Source of the DNA: Streptomyces sp. NBC_01716 | GTDB taxonomy: Bacteria; Actinomycetota; Actinomycetes; Streptomycetales; Streptomycetaceae | DNA: 64,000 bases | NCBI RefSeq assembly: GCF_036248275.1 | Contig: NZ_CP109181.1 | Coordinates: forward strand, 1,488,001 to 1,552,000 | Direction: 5' to 3' | In this document: positions 23,504 through 32,770 of the stretch, piece by piece | How the letters are laid out: the number at the start of each line of letters is the position of its first letter | Position numbering within the stretch: position 1 is the stretch's first letter | Translations under genes and position numbers: made by a program | Notes under the pieces: generated by a model | Seen by the model: only the letters and a program-made list of their open reading frames with translations | Databases searched by the model: none | Told to the model about the DNA's origin: nothing

Positions 23504-25963
23504 TCACGCCCACCGACGGTTAATTGACGCCACGTCACCTACGCGCTTCACTCGCGAACCCCTTCCCGCCAGAGCCAGTTCGAACCACACCGTCTTGCCG
23601 TGCGGAGTACTGCTGCTCCCCCAGCCACGGGCCAGCCGGCTCACGACCCGCAGACCCCGCCCGAACTGGTCGTCGGGCTTCGCGCCCAGCAGGCTCGCCG
23701 GGGCGGGGTTGTCGTCGGTGACCTCGCAGAGCAGGGCGTCGGCGCGGACCAGCCGGAGCCTCACATGGCGGATCCGGGCGTGGCGTACAGCGTTGGTGAC
23801 CAGCTCGCTGACCATCAGCTCCGCGTGCTCCACGGCCTGCGGCAGATTCCAGTCGTACAGCTTGCCGCGCACCAGCCCCCGGGCCCGCGTGACCTCGCGC
23901 GCGTCGAGGGCGAGCCGCCACTCGGCGACGTCGTCGGCCGGGATGCCGTTCAGCCTGGCCATCAGCAGCGCCACGTCGTCCTTGCGTCCGCCGTGGGTGT
24001 TGAGCGCGCGAATGATGGTGTCGCAGGCCTGGTCCATGGAGGCGGCGGGATGCGCCGCCAGCTCGCAGAGGGCCGCCAGGCCCGCGCCGATCTCCTGGCC
24101 GCGCACCTCGACCAGGCCGTCGGTGCAGAGCACCAGCCGGTCGCCGGGGCGGACCCGTACCGTCACGTTCTCGAACGGCACCCCGCCGACACCGATGGGG
24201 GCGCCGGTCGGCAGGTCGAGCTGCTCGCTGCGGCCGTCGGCGGCGCGGACCACCACGGGCGGGATATGTCCGGCGTTGGCGATCTGGAGCTCGGAGCGGA
24301 TGGGGTCGTAGACCGCGTACAGACAGGTCGCCAGATAGTTCTCGCCCAGCCGTCGTGCCAAGTCGTCCAGATTGCGGAGCAGTTGGGCGGGCGGCAGTTG
24401 CATGGTCGCCATCGTCTGCACGGCCGTACGCAACTGGCCCATCATCGCGGCCGAGTTGAGGCCGTGGCCCATGATGTCGCCCACGACGAACGCGGTACGG
24501 GAGCCGGGCAGTTTGACGGAGTCGAACCAGTCGCCGCCGATCCTGCCGAGCCGGGCGCCGGGCAGATAGCGGGTGGCGATGTCGCAGCCCGCCATCCGGC
24601 GCGCGACCTGCGGCAGCATGCTGTCCTGGAGGGTGTCGACGACATTCTCCTGATACGTGTACATCCTGGCGTTGTCGAGAACCAGACCGGCCCTCGCGGC
24701 CAGCTCGGCGCCGGTGGTGCGGTCCATGTCGTCGAAGGGGTGGCGTTCCTGACGCCGCATCAGCACCATGAAGCCCAGCACCATGTCGCGTGCCTTGAGC
24801 GGCACGAGCAGCATGGAGCGGTTGTTGATGAGCGGGCGCAGGTCGCGCTTCTCGAACCGCGCGGAGATCCGGTCGCCGTCCGCCTCGTCGAGCCGGGGGA
24901 TGAGGACGGGTTCGCCGGTGACCATGCACTGGAAGAACGGGGTGTGTTCGGGGAAGGCGATGGCCTCGCCGATCGGCACCGTGTCGTCCCAGCGGCCCGG
25001 TTCGTCGTTGTGCTCGACCCGGACGCGGTGCCAGACGGTGGCCGCGTCGGGCGGGCCCGCGGGGAAGTCCTCACCGGCGAGGACGGCGGCGCGCAGATGG
25101 GTGCCCGCGAAGTCGGCGAAGCGGGGGACGGCGGCGCTGGTGACCTCGCGGATGGTGCGCGCCAGGTCGAGGGAGGAGCCGATCAGGCCGCTGACCTCGT
25201 TCAGGAACTCCAGGCGTTCGCGGACGGCCGCGTATTCGAGGTCCTGTTCCGGCGCGGGCGCGGGCGCGGGGTGGTCGGCCGTGCCGTACGCCCGCCCCTG
25301 TCTGACGGCAGCGCGGCGCGGCACACCCCAGTCGGGAGTGACCGGGACCCGGTCGCAGTGGCTGAACTCCAGTACGGGATAGCCGAGTTCGAGGACCTGG
25401 GCGACGATGCGACCGGAGTCGGCGACGCTCATGTTCGGCAGGATGTGCGGGAGATGGCCGGCCAGCGACTCGGAGTCGGGGAACTCGGTGTGCAGCGAGA
25501 AACTCGGCGCGATCCGCTCGCTGTCGGCGCCGGCGTCGATACGGAGCTGGTCGACGTCCGCGGCGAGTACGAGATGGCGGCCGGGTCCCGGGCCCGCGAG
25601 CGGATAGGCCCACCACAGCACATCGAGCCGGGGGCGTCCCGCGTCGGAGAGCGTCGCCCGGCCTGCGGTCGGATAGGAGCTGCGTCCGTGCAGCTCCGGA
25701 CCGAGCTCGTCGTGCCCGTCGTACGCCTCGTACGCGCCGTTGACCCTCGCGGTCCTGTCCTCGGTGAGCGCCCCGGCGACCGGCATCAGATCGCCCGCGG
25801 GCTGCCCGACCGCTTCTTCCTCGGAATGGCCGAAAAGCCGCCCTGCGCCGCTCGACCAGTGCGACACGAGGCCGTCGGCGTCCACGACGACCACGGCGAG
25901 CGGAATCCGGCCGGCGACGGCACGATGCGGCCGCGTCCGGAGCGGCGGAGTGCCACTGTCCAT
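23504..25963 (-). CDS. SpoIIE-type PP2C phosphatase with PAS, GAF and HATPase domains
   Basis: The 819-residue protein has a PAS-like domain (about residues 20-110), a GAF domain (about 280-440), a PP2C/SpoIIE phosphatase domain (about 460-670, with GGDWFDSV, VGDIMGHG and DGLVEVRG metal motifs) and a C-terminal GHKL ATPase of the anti-sigma kinase type (about 690-810, with NAVRHA and GRGLRVV). Streptomyces have dozens of these; they dephosphorylate anti-sigma-factor antagonists, and the kinase domain may phosphorylate or bind them. The ATG at 25963 has AAGGAG upstream. No membrane segment is seen, so it is cytoplasmic. A perfect palindrome lies 121 bp upstream of its start. Confidence 0.9.
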   Translation of the reverse strand: MDSGTPPLRTRPHRAVAGRIPLAVVVVDADGLVSHWSSGAGRLFGHSEEEAVGQPAGDLMPVAGALTEDRTARVNGAYEAYDGHDELGPELHGRSSYPTAGRATLSDAGRPRLDVLWWAYPLAGPGPGRHLVLAADVDQLRIDAGADSERIAPSFSLHTEFPDSESLAGHLPHILPNMSVADSGRIVAQVLELGYPVLEFSHCDRVPVTPDWGVPRRAAVRQGRAYGTADHPAPAPAPEQDLEYAAVRERLEFLNEVSGLIGSSLDLARTIREVTSAAVPRFADFAGTHLRAAVLAGEDFPAGPPDAATVWHRVRVEHNDEPGRWDDTVPIGEAIAFPEHTPFFQCMVTGEPVLIPRLDEADGDRISARFEKRDLRPLINNRSMLLVPLKARDMVLGFMVLMRRQERHPFDDMDRTTGAELAARAGLVLDNARMYTYQENVVDTLQDSMLPQVARRMAGCDIATRYLPGARLGRIGGDWFDSVKLPGSRTAFVVGDIMGHGLNSAAMMGQLRTAVQTMATMQLPPAQLLRNLDDLARRLGENYLATCLYAVYDPIRSELQIANAGHIPPVVVRAADGRSEQLDLPTGAPIGVGGVPFENVTVRVRPGDRLVLCTDGLVEVRGQEIGAGLAALCELAAHPAASMDQACDTIIRALNTHGGRKDDVALLMARLNGIPADDVAEWRLALDAREVTRARGLVRGKLYDWNLPQAVEHAELMVSELVTNAVRHARIRHVRLRLVRADALLCEVTDDNPAPASLLGAKPDDQFGRGLRVVSRLARGWGSSSTPHGKTVWFELALAGRGSRVKRVGDVASINRRWA

Positions 25964-26083
25964 GGGTGGAAGGCTCCTTCCCCGCCGCCGGGATCTGCGG
26001 CTGTGCACCCACGGTACGGCTCCGAACACGCAGTGCGCGGGGCATTGAACTAATAGGTCGTGCGCCCGCGCACTGGGAAAAGT

Positions 26084-26100
26084 TGACTGAAATTCAGTCA
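26084..26100. promoter_or_regulatory. Perfect 17-bp palindrome, possible operator
   Basis: TGACTGAA-A-TTCAGTCA has exact 8-bp arms about a single central base. It lies between the MFS stop (26110) and the phosphatase start (25963), both minus strand. It looks like a dimeric repressor site, but no regulator gene is adjacent. Confidence 0.45.
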
Positions 26101-26109
26101 GTGGTCGGC

Positions 26110-28545
26110 TCAGTCCTCGTGGCCCAGTTGCAGGTCCCTCTCGGTGCGTCCGCCGCCCGCCATCCGCAGCACCGTGGCCACCGGCGGATACCCGGCGGCG
26201 ATGACCGTGTACTCGCCGGAGGAGAGGTCGACGAAGCGAAACGTTCCGTCGGCGCCCGTCGTGAGAGTGTCGACGACATTTCCCGCCGCGTCGAGAAGCG
26301 TGACACGCGCGTCCTCGACCGGACGGCCCCCGCCGGCCCGTACGGTGCCGCGCAGCACCGCCCCGCCGGCCAGTTCGATGTCCTGTCTGGTCTCACGCGA
26401 GGCCTGGACGCTGACGAGCAGCGCGGCGGGACGGAAGGCGGGGGCGCTGGCCGCGAGGGTGTACTCCCCCGCCACCAACTCCGAGATGACGTAACCGCCT
26501 TCGCGCCCGCTGCGGGTGGAGGCGACGACGTCACCGCGTACGTCGGTGAGGGTGACGGCCGCGTCGCGTACGGGTGTGCCGTCGGCGGTCAGTACGGCGC
26601 CGGCGAGCCGCCCGGCGCCGCCGAGGACCACGTCCATCTCGACGGGGCGCTCGCCGACGGTCACGGTGACGGCCTGCGGCTGGTGCCCGCCGGCGGCTGC
26701 GATCATCACGTACGACCCGGCGCCGGGCACGCTCAGCGCGTACCGCCCGTCCTCGCCGCTGGCCCCGCGCCCGATCTGGGTGCCCTGGACGTCGATGAGG
26801 GTGAGGGCGGCGCGCGGGACGGTGGTGCCGTCGTGGTGCTGGACGGTGCCGCAGACGGGGACGCCCGGCGTGTACGTGGGCGAGGCGGCGGCGCCGTTCG
26901 AGGATGCGGGCGCCGACGGAGCGGTGCGGGCGGACGGTACGGCGGTGGACTCGGCGGCGGATGCGTTGTAGGACACCAGCGGTTTCTCCTTGAGGAAGCA
27001 GGCGATGAGCAGGCCGAGCAGGAGCACCGGCACGAGGTAGAGGAAGATGCGCGGCATCGCGTCCGCGTACGCCTGGATGTAGCTGTCGCGCAGCGCGGGC
27101 GGCATCGCGTGCACCATCTGCGGCGTGATGGATTCCGCGCTCGGCAGCCCGGCCCCGGACGGGACGCGGTCGACGAGCGCGTCGGCGAGGCGGTCGGCGA
27201 AGAGCGTGCCGAAGATGGCGGCGCCGACACTGCCGCCGATCTGGCGGAAGTAGTTGTTGGCGCTGGTGGCGGTGCCGAGGTCGGAGGGCTGCACGGAGTT
27301 CTGCACAGCGAGGATCAGCACCGGCATGACCAGGCCGATACCGATGCCGAGCACGGCCTGCCAGACGCTGTATTCGAGGCGGGAGGTGTCCGTCTCCAGC
27401 CGGGACAGCAGCCACATGCCGACGGCGGAGACCGCGGCGCCGAGGATCGGGTAGACGCGGTAGCGGCCCGTCTTGCTGATGAGCTGGCCGGAGATGATGG
27501 AGGCGCCGACGATGCCGCCCATCATCGGCAGCATCAGCAGGCCGGACTCGGTGGCCGACGCACCGTCGACCATCTGGAGGAAGGTCGGCAGATAACTGGC
27601 TGCGCCGAAGAGCGCGATGCCGATGACCGCGCCGACGAGACCGGTGATGTTGAAGATCGAGTCGCGGAACAGCCGCAGCGGGATGATCGGTTCGGGCGCG
27701 AAGCGTTCGACGACCAGGAACAGGACGGCGGTCACGACGGAGCCGACGGCGAGTCCGACGATGACGCGCGAGCCCCACTCGTACTCCGTACCGCCCCAAC
27801 TGGTCAGCAGCACCAGGCAGGTCGACGCGGCGGCGAGCAGCAGGGCGCCCAGGATGTCGAGCCGGGCCTTGGTGCGGGGCTTGGGGAGTTTGAGTACGAC
27901 GGTGACGACGGCGAGGGTGACGAGGCCGAACGGCACGTTGAAGTAGAAGCACCAGCGCCAGGAGACATGGTCGGTGAAGAAGCCGCCGAGCAGCGGTCCT
28001 GCGACCGACGCGAGGCCGAAGGCGCCGCCGATGAGGCCCATGTAGCGCCCGCGTTCGCGGGGCGGCACGATGTCGGCGATGATCGCCTGGACACCGATCA
28101 TGAGTCCGCCGGCGCCGACGCCCTGGAGGGCGCGGAAGGCGATGAGTTCGTTCATCGTGCGGGACCAGCCGGCCAGGGCCGATCCGACGATGAAGACGAC
28201 GATCGCGAACTGGAAGACGCCCTTGCGGCCGAAGAGATCGCCGAGCTTGCCGTAGATCGGCAGGCCGATCGTGGAGGTCAGCAGATACGCGGTGATCGCC
28301 CAGGGCATCCGGTCGAGGCCCTGGAGTTCGCCGACGATCTTCGGCAGGGCGGTGGCGACGATCATCTGCTCAAGCGCCGCGAGCAGCAGCGCGAGCATCA
28401 GCCCGATGAAGACCAGGCGCACCCGGCGCGGGGAGAGTTCATCGCCCGGGGTGGCGGCGCCGGTGGCGGGTGGGGGCGGGTTGATCGTGACCGGAGTGGG
28501 CACGGTGGCCTGCTCGTCGTCCTTCACCAGCGTGATCCCACCCAC
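26110..28545 (-). CDS. MFS exporter (DHA2, 14 TM) fused to three carboxypeptidase-regulatory-like repeats
   Basis: The 811-residue protein has a DHA2 drug-exporter half (about residues 35-535): [14 protein letters not shown] in helix 1, [20 protein letters not shown] as motif A, and [16 protein letters not shown] near helix 5. A linker of about 40 residues follows, then three repeats of about 80 residues of the carboxypeptidase-regulatory/transthyretin-like fold (each with an ALTL/AVTL/RVTL strand and a GRY/GGY/GTF turn). Fourteen helices would place the repeats in the cytoplasm, whereas such domains are usually extracellular. GTG at 28545 has GGGGAG 6 bp before it. The exported compound and the repeat function are unknown. 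Confidence 0.85.
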   Translation of the reverse strand: MGGITLVKDDEQATVPTPVTINPPPPATGAATPGDELSPRRVRLVFIGLMLALLLAALEQMIVATALPKIVGELQGLDRMPWAITAYLLTSTIGLPIYGKLGDLFGRKGVFQFAIVVFIVGSALAGWSRTMNELIAFRALQGVGAGGLMIGVQAIIADIVPPRERGRYMGLIGGAFGLASVAGPLLGGFFTDHVSWRWCFYFNVPFGLVTLAVVTVVLKLPKPRTKARLDILGALLLAAASTCLVLLTSWGGTEYEWGSRVIVGLAVGSVVTAVLFLVVERFAPEPIIPLRLFRDSIFNITGLVGAVIGIALFGAASYLPTFLQMVDGASATESGLLMLPMMGGIVGASIISGQLISKTGRYRVYPILGAAVSAVGMWLLSRLETDTSRLEYSVWQAVLGIGIGLVMPVLILAVQNSVQPSDLGTATSANNYFRQIGGSVGAAIFGTLFADRLADALVDRVPSGAGLPSAESITPQMVHAMPPALRDSYIQAYADAMPRIFLYLVPVLLLGLLIACFLKEKPLVSYNASAAESTAVPSARTAPSAPASSNGAAASPTYTPGVPVCGTVQHHDGTTVPRAALTLIDVQGTQIGRGASGEDGRYALSVPGAGSYVMIAAAGGHQPQAVTVTVGERPVEMDVVLGGAGRLAGAVLTADGTPVRDAAVTLTDVRGDVVASTRSGREGGYVISELVAGEYTLAASAPAFRPAALLVSVQASRETRQDIELAGGAVLRGTVRAGGGRPVEDARVTLLDAAGNVVDTLTTGADGTFRFVDLSSGEYTVIAAGYPPVATVLRMAGGGRTERDLQLGHED

Positions 28546-28697
28546 GAATTGCTCCCCTTCGTCGCCTCTGCGCGGCGTAATTCTTCACATTGCACGCAGA
28601 GCGGGAGCAAGTCGGGCGGTTCGCCGGATGGAGTACGGCGCATCGCGGCATTCGGTTGTGAGAGGTCTCCGGGGGGCGCTCATCAGCGGCTTTCCCA

Positions 28698-28731
28698 CGA
28701 CGCGTGGTGCGCGGGCGCACGTCACGCGTCG
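28698..28731. terminator. Hairpin downstream of the SRPBCC gene
   Basis: CGACGCGTG pairs with CACGCGTCG, and an inner GTGCG pairs with CGCAC, around a short loop with a 2-nt bulge. It begins 43 bp after the SRPBCC stop on the minus strand and lies upstream of the MFS gene, so it probably separates the two transcripts. Confidence 0.45.
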
Positions 28732-28774
28732 CGGGTAAAACCACTCGAATCGGTGACCCCGGGGTGGGGACCGT

Positions 28775-29233
28775 TCAGGACGTCTCGGACGCCTTCTCCG
28801 TCTCCGTCGCGAGCTTTTCGAGCAGTTCGTCGTAGATACGGGCGAGCCCCTTGGGCGCGAACGTCCTCTCGAAGAAGCCGCCGATGCCGCCCGCGCCGTC
28901 CCAGACGGTCGTCACTACGGCCTTGGAACGGCCCTCGCCGGCCGGTGTGACGACCCAGGTGGTGACCATCGAGGAGTTGCGGTCCTTCTCCACGAGCTGA
29001 CCGTCCGTGGGCTCGGTGACTTCGAGGAGACAGTCGCGGACGCGCTTGCTGGTCGCCTGGAGCTTCCAGTGGACGAGCGTCCCCTCGCCGTCCCCGCCCT
29101 CGCGGACCTCGTACTCACTGAAGTGCGCGGGCAGCACCTTCGGACGGATCTCCTGGTAGTCCGCCAGCGCGTCGAACACCGTCTCCGGGTCCGCCGCGAT
29201 GATCCGCTCCGTCGTGGCCTCGACCTGCGCCAT
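28775..29233 (-). CDS. SRPBCC (polyketide cyclase/START-like) family protein
   Basis: The 152-residue protein shows the helix-grip fold pattern: VEATTERIIAADPETVFDALADY at the start, a central beta-sheet and a long C-terminal helix (GLARIYDELLEKLATE). These proteins bind hydrophobic ligands in a deep cavity; some cyclise polyketides and many have unknown ligands. ATG at 29233 is favoured by GGAGG 5 bp upstream; the upstream in-frame start at 29272 lacks one. It is transcribed divergently from the radical SAM gene, with 130 bp between starts containing a LexA-like box. Confidence 0.8.
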   Translation of the reverse strand: MAQVEATTERIIAADPETVFDALADYQEIRPKVLPAHFSEYEVREGGDGEGTLVHWKLQATSKRVRDCLLEVTEPTDGQLVEKDRNSSMVTTWVVTPAGEGRSKAVVTTVWDGAGGIGGFFERTFAPKGLARIYDELLEKLATETEKASETS

Positions 29234-29318
29234 GGCTTCCTCCAGCATTCGTTTCTCCGGACGGCCAGCCAACCATCTCCGCGAGGCGCGCCCAAATCCG
29301 GGGTTGCATCGATCACGG

Positions 29319-29330
29319 GAACACGTGTTC
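29319..29330. promoter_or_regulatory. LexA-like SOS box (GAAC-ACGT-GTTC)
   Basis: The 12-bp palindrome GAACACGTGTTC fits the GAAC-N4-GTTC operator of actinobacterial and Firmicute LexA. It lies 33 bp upstream of the radical SAM start, where it would cover the promoter, and 85 bp from the divergent SRPBCC start. Confidence 0.6.
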
Positions 29331-29363
29331 TATTCTGTGGTCAGTACAACTGAGGAGGCGCAC

Positions 29364-30407
29364 ATGCGCTGGGACAATCTGGCCGAGAACCCCACGTCGG
29401 CCCGCGACGCGGCGCTCTTCGACACGGACGCGGTACGTACGAGGACCTTCGACACCCCCGAATTCCGCGGAATCACGTTCCACGAGATCCGCGCCCGTTC
29501 GATCGTGAACCGGGTACCGGGCGCGTCCCGGATGCCCTTCGAATGGACGGTCAATCCGTACCGGGGGTGCTCACACGCGTGCGTGTACTGCTTCGCCCGC
29601 AAGACCCACAGCTATCTGGACCTCGACACCGGCATCGGCTTCGACTCGCAGATCGTTGTCAAGATCAACGCGCCGGAGCTGCTGCGCCGCCAGCTCGCCT
29701 CGCGCCGCTGGCAGGGCGCGCACATCGCGATGGGTACGAACGTCGACTGCTACCAGCGGGCCGAGGGCCGCTACCGGCTGATGCCCGGCATCATCTCCGC
29801 GCTGCGCGACCGCGCGAACCCCTTCTCCATCCTGACGAAGGGCACGCTGATCCTGCGCGACCTCGAACTGCTGCAACAGGCCGCCGAGGTCACGGACGTC
29901 GGCGTGTCCGTCTCCGTCGGCTTCACCGACCAGCGGCTGTGGCGCACGGTCGAGCCGGGCACGCCCTCGCCGCAGCGCCGCCTCGACGCCGTCCGCACGC
30001 TGACGGACAGCGGCATCGGCTGCGGGGTCCTGATGGCCCCCGTCATCCCCTTCCTCGGCGACAGCGCGGACCAGCTGCGGGCCACGGTGCGGGCGATAGC
30101 CGCGTCCGGGGCGACGTCGGTGACCCCGCTGGTGCTGCATCTGCGGCCGGGCGCGCGCGAGTGGTTCATGCGGTGGCTGCGGGAGCACCACGCGTATCTG
30201 GTGCCTCGGTACGAGCGGCTGTACGCGGAGGGGGCGTACGCGCCGAAGTGGTACCAGCGCCGCATCACGCGCCAGGTCCATGAACTCGCCGACGAGTTCG
30301 GCATCGGCCCGGCCGGGCGGGCGGCGCGGCGGCGCGTCCTGGTCCCGGAGACACCGGAGGTGCCTGAGGTGCCCGAAGTGGGGCCGACGCAGCTGACGCT
30401 GCTGTGA
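29364..30407 (+). CDS. Rv2578c family radical SAM protein
   Basis: The 347-residue protein has the radical SAM cluster motif CSHACVYC (about residues 68-75) in the context NPYRGCSHACVYCFARKTH, which places it in the Rv2578c/SplB-like group related to spore photoproduct lyase. Such enzymes use a 4Fe-4S cluster to cleave S-adenosylmethionine and start radical chemistry; the substrate of this group is not established. GAGGAGG precedes the ATG by about 6 bp. A LexA-like box overlaps the promoter, which suggests DNA-damage induction and perhaps a nucleic-acid repair role. The macrodomain gene starts 40 bp downstream. Confidence 0.85.
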   Translation: MRWDNLAENPTSARDAALFDTDAVRTRTFDTPEFRGITFHEIRARSIVNRVPGASRMPFEWTVNPYRGCSHACVYCFARKTHSYLDLDTGIGFDSQIVVKINAPELLRRQLASRRWQGAHIAMGTNVDCYQRAEGRYRLMPGIISALRDRANPFSILTKGTLILRDLELLQQAAEVTDVGVSVSVGFTDQRLWRTVEPGTPSPQRRLDAVRTLTDSGIGCGVLMAPVIPFLGDSADQLRATVRAIAASGATSVTPLVLHLRPGAREWFMRWLREHHAYLVPRYERLYAEGAYAPKWYQRRITRQVHELADEFGIGPAGRAARRRVLVPETPEVPEVPEVGPTQLTLL

Positions 30408-30447
30408 TTCCGGCGCACGCGCGGGGGCCCGGTGCGATCATCCGGGC

Positions 30448-30954
30448 ATGACAGTGATCGAGGTCGTACAGGGCGACATCACGCGCCAGGACACGGAAGC
30501 CATCGTCAACGCGGCCAACGAGTCGCTGCGCGGCGGGGGCGGCGTGGACGGGGCGATCCACCGGGCGGCCGGCCCACGGCTCGCGGAGGCGGGCGCGGCG
30601 CTCGCACCGTGCGCGCGTGGCGACGCGAAGGCGACCCCAGGCTTCGACCTGCCGCCGCCGATCCGCCATGTGATCCACACGGTGGGCCCGGTCTGGAAGG
30701 GCGGCGACCGGGGCGAGGCGGACGCCCTGGCCTCCTGCTACCGCCGCTGCCTGGAGGTGGCGGACGAACTGGGCATCAGGAGCGTCGCGTTCCCGGCGAT
30801 CTCCACGGGCATCTTCGGTTTCCCGCAGGACCGGGCGGCCCGGATCGCGGTCACCACGCTCAGGTCGACGCCGACGACTGTGGAACGGATCAGTCTGATG
30901 GCGTTCGACACGCAGACGCACGGACTGCTGACGAGGGCGCTGGGGGCGGCGTAG
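30448..30954 (+). CDS. Macrodomain protein (O-acetyl-ADP-ribose deacetylase family)
   Basis: The 168-residue protein is a single macrodomain with the diagnostic IVNAANESLRGGGGVDGAIH loop (about residues 18-37) and the phosphate loop AISTGIFGFP (about 115-124). Family members such as YmdB hydrolyse O-acetyl-ADP-ribose or remove ADP-ribose from proteins and nucleic acids. It follows the radical SAM gene by 40 bp on the same strand and may share its damage-responsive transcript. A GATCAT box 6 nt before the ATG also allows a separate leaderless message. A sirtuin, which produces O-acetyl-ADP-ribose, is encoded at 47434 but not adjacent. Confidence 0.9.
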   Translation: MTVIEVVQGDITRQDTEAIVNAANESLRGGGGVDGAIHRAAGPRLAEAGAALAPCARGDAKATPGFDLPPPIRHVIHTVGPVWKGGDRGEADALASCYRRCLEVADELGIRSVAFPAISTGIFGFPQDRAARIAVTTLRSTPTTVERISLMAFDTQTHGLLTRALGAA

Positions 30955-30973
30955 ACCTGGGGTGCGTTTTCAG

Positions 30974-30989
30974 CCCGTCCGGCGTTTGA
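30974..30989 (+). repeat. Short intergenic repeat, core CCCGTCCGGCGTTTGA
   Basis: This 16-mer, 19 bp after the macrodomain stop, matches the copy at 4757-4772 (minus strand) at 15 of 16 positions. It may form part of a terminator or a dispersed repeat. Confidence 0.4.
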
Positions 30990-31137
30990 AAACGGACCGG
31001 CGACCGGGCGGGTCCGGGGTTGCCAACACGGGCGTGCCGCAGGGCGGGTGGCTTCTCGGGCCGAGGGGGCCGGGCGAGCCGTCCCGGCGCGGAAAAGCCC
31101 TCGCCCCGCGGTGAGCGTGCCCGCGAGGATGGGCCGC

Positions 31138-31542
31138 ATGACTCGACTCACTCATGTGCACTCCCCCGCCGGCGTCGCCCCCGGCAGCGGCTACAGCCAC
31201 GTCGTCTGGGGCACCGGGCGGTTCGTCGCCGTGTCCGGGCAGTGCGCCTTCGACAGCGAAGGCGGGATCGTCGGCGTGGGGGACGCCGGGGCGCAGGCGC
31301 GGCAGGTCTTCGAGAATCTGCGGCGCTGTCTCGCCGAGGCCGGGGCCACCTTCGCCGACGTCGTCAAGCTGACGTACTTCGTGACCGACGTCGCGCACCT
31401 GCCCGCCGTACGCGTCGCGCGCGACGAGGTGATCGACACCGCGCGGCCCCCGGCCAGCTCCGCCGTCCAGGTGGCCGCGCTGTTCCGGCCCGAACTCCTC
31501 GTTGAGATCGAGGCGTTCGCGATCGTGGGCGAGGACGCCTGA
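31138..31542 (+). CDS. RidA family protein
   Basis: The 134-residue protein belongs to the RidA/YjgF/UK114 family: SGQCAFDSEGGIVGVGD at strand 2, QARQVFENLRRCLAEAGATFADVVKLT in the helix, and RPPASSAVQV where the conserved arginine sits. Trimeric RidA enzymes deaminate reactive enamine/imine intermediates released by PLP enzymes; other branches of the family have different roles. ATG at 31138 has GAGG 9 bp upstream and is preferred over ATG 31129. The GNAT gene follows after 3 bp, so the two are co-transcribed. Confidence 0.85.
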   Translation: MTRLTHVHSPAGVAPGSGYSHVVWGTGRFVAVSGQCAFDSEGGIVGVGDAGAQARQVFENLRRCLAEAGATFADVVKLTYFVTDVAHLPAVRVARDEVIDTARPPASSAVQVAALFRPELLVEIEAFAIVGEDA

Positions 31543-31545
31543 GCC

Positions 31546-32073
31546 ATGGACCTCCGGATACGCGCGATGACCGAGGACGACTGCGAGGCCGTCGCGGCCG
31601 TGCGGGTCGGCGGCTGGCAGTGGGCGTACGCCGGGCTGATGCCGCAGGCGTATCTCGACGCGATGAGCGTCGAGGAGGACGCGGCCCGGCAGCGCGGCCG
31701 GCTCGTCGGCGGGCACGGCACCGTCGTGAACATCGTGGCGGAGCGTGACGGCGTCGTGGTCGGCTGGGCCTGCTTCGGACCGTGCCGGGACGAGGACACA
31801 CCCGCCGGCGCACAGGAGCTGTACGCGCTGTACGTACGGCCGGAGCATGTCTCCGGCGGCGTCGGCCGCGCGCTGATGGACACCTGGCTGGAGCGGGCCA
31901 CCGCCGCCGGGTGCTCCCCGCTCGTCCTCTGGGTCCTGAAGGAGAACAGCCGGGCCAGGCGCTTCTACGAAAAGGCTGGATTCACACCCGACGGCGCCGA
32001 GGAACCCTTCCAGGTCGGCGGCGCGGAAGTGCCCGAGGTGCGTTACGCCCGCTCCTTCAGCCGAGCCGGCTGA
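31546..32073 (+). CDS. GNAT family N-acetyltransferase
   Basis: The 175-residue protein has the GNAT core: an N-terminal strand (LRIRAMTEDDCEAVAAVR), the acetyl-CoA loop preceded by ELYALYVRPEHVSGGVGRALM (about residues 90-111) and the C-terminal ENSRARRFYEKAGF. It lies 3 bp after the RidA gene and ends 17 bp inside the 3' end of the opposing HEAT-repeat gene. The acceptor substrate is unknown. Confidence 0.85.
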   Translation: MDLRIRAMTEDDCEAVAAVRVGGWQWAYAGLMPQAYLDAMSVEEDAARQRGRLVGGHGTVVNIVAERDGVVVGWACFGPCRDEDTPAGAQELYALYVRPEHVSGGVGRALMDTWLERATAAGCSPLVLWVLKENSRARRFYEKAGFTPDGAEEPFQVGGAEVPEVRYARSFSRAG

Positions 32074-32770
32074 GCGCCTCCGACGCGGCGCCGGAGAGCC
32101 GGGGGTGCGCGCGGGCGGCCCTGAGCAAGGGCAGCGCGCGCCGGTCGCCCAGCTGCCCCAGGCCCTCGACGCACGCCAGCGCCACCCGCCAGTGCGTCTC
32201 GCCGGGCGCGAGCAGCCGCTCCAGGGTCGTGAGCAGGGCCGGTACGGACTCCGGCGCCCGTAGCTCGGTCAGCAGCCGCACCGGGTGGAGCGCGTACGCG
32301 GTACGCAGCACGTTCGTGGCGAGCGCGGCGGCGGCGCGCGGGGTACGGGGGTCGGCAAGCCGGGCGAGCGCGTGCGCGGCCGACGCGCAGCGCTCGGGAT
32401 CGCGGTGGTTGAGGAGCAGCACCAGCGTCTCGAACGCCCGCCTGTCCCCCGCGCGGCCCAGCCGGAAGGCGGCGATCTCCCGGGCCCACAGGGGGTGCCG
32501 GGGTGCGACGAGGACGTCGGCCAGCTCCTCGTGGTCGTCGGTGCCGATCAGCCGCCGGTACGTGGCCGAGTCGCGGGACTCCTCCCGTACCCGCTCGGCG
32601 AACGAGCGCAAGTGCTCGTCGGGGATGCCCTGTTCGGCACGGGCGGTGACCGACGCGCGGGGTGCGGTCACCCCGGCCACCCCGGCGGCCTCGACCACCC
32701 CAGCCGCTCCCGCGGCCCCAGCCGCTCCCACCGTGTCCGCGGGTCCTGCCTGCCGTTCCAGCTCGCTCAT
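32057..32770 (-). CDS. HEAT-repeat protein
   Basis: The 237-residue protein has an Ala/Gly-rich N-terminal tail (about residues 8-35) and then four to five helical pairs of HEAT type, for example REIAAFRLGRAGDRRAFETLV, SAAHALARLADPRTPRA and ALACVEGLGQLGDRRALPLL. HEAT repeats form protein-binding solenoids, so an adaptor role is likely, but no partner can be named. The ATG at 32770 follows a plausible promoter region shared with the divergent 3-hydroxyacyl-CoA dehydrogenase. Its 3' end overlaps the GNAT gene by 17 bp tail to tail. Confidence 0.75.
   Translation of the reverse strand: MSELERQAGPADTVGAAGAAGAAGVVEAAGVAGVTAPRASVTARAEQGIPDEHLRSFAERVREESRDSATYRRLIGTDDHEELADVLVAPRHPLWAREIAAFRLGRAGDRRAFETLVLLLNHRDPERCASAAHALARLADPRTPRAAAALATNVLRTAYALHPVRLLTELRAPESVPALLTTLERLLAPGETHWRVALACVEGLGQLGDRRALPLLRAARAHPRLSGAASEALSRLG

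Noticed and set aside
23600..26053. 817-residue plus-strand frame opposite the PP2C phosphatase
   Set aside because: Antisense GC-bias shadow with His/Arg/Gly-rich composition and no recognisable domain.
25966..28950. 994-residue plus-strand frame opposite the MFS-repeat exporter
   Set aside because: Asp/Gly/Arg-rich mirror of the minus-strand gene; the minus strand has clear helices and motifs.
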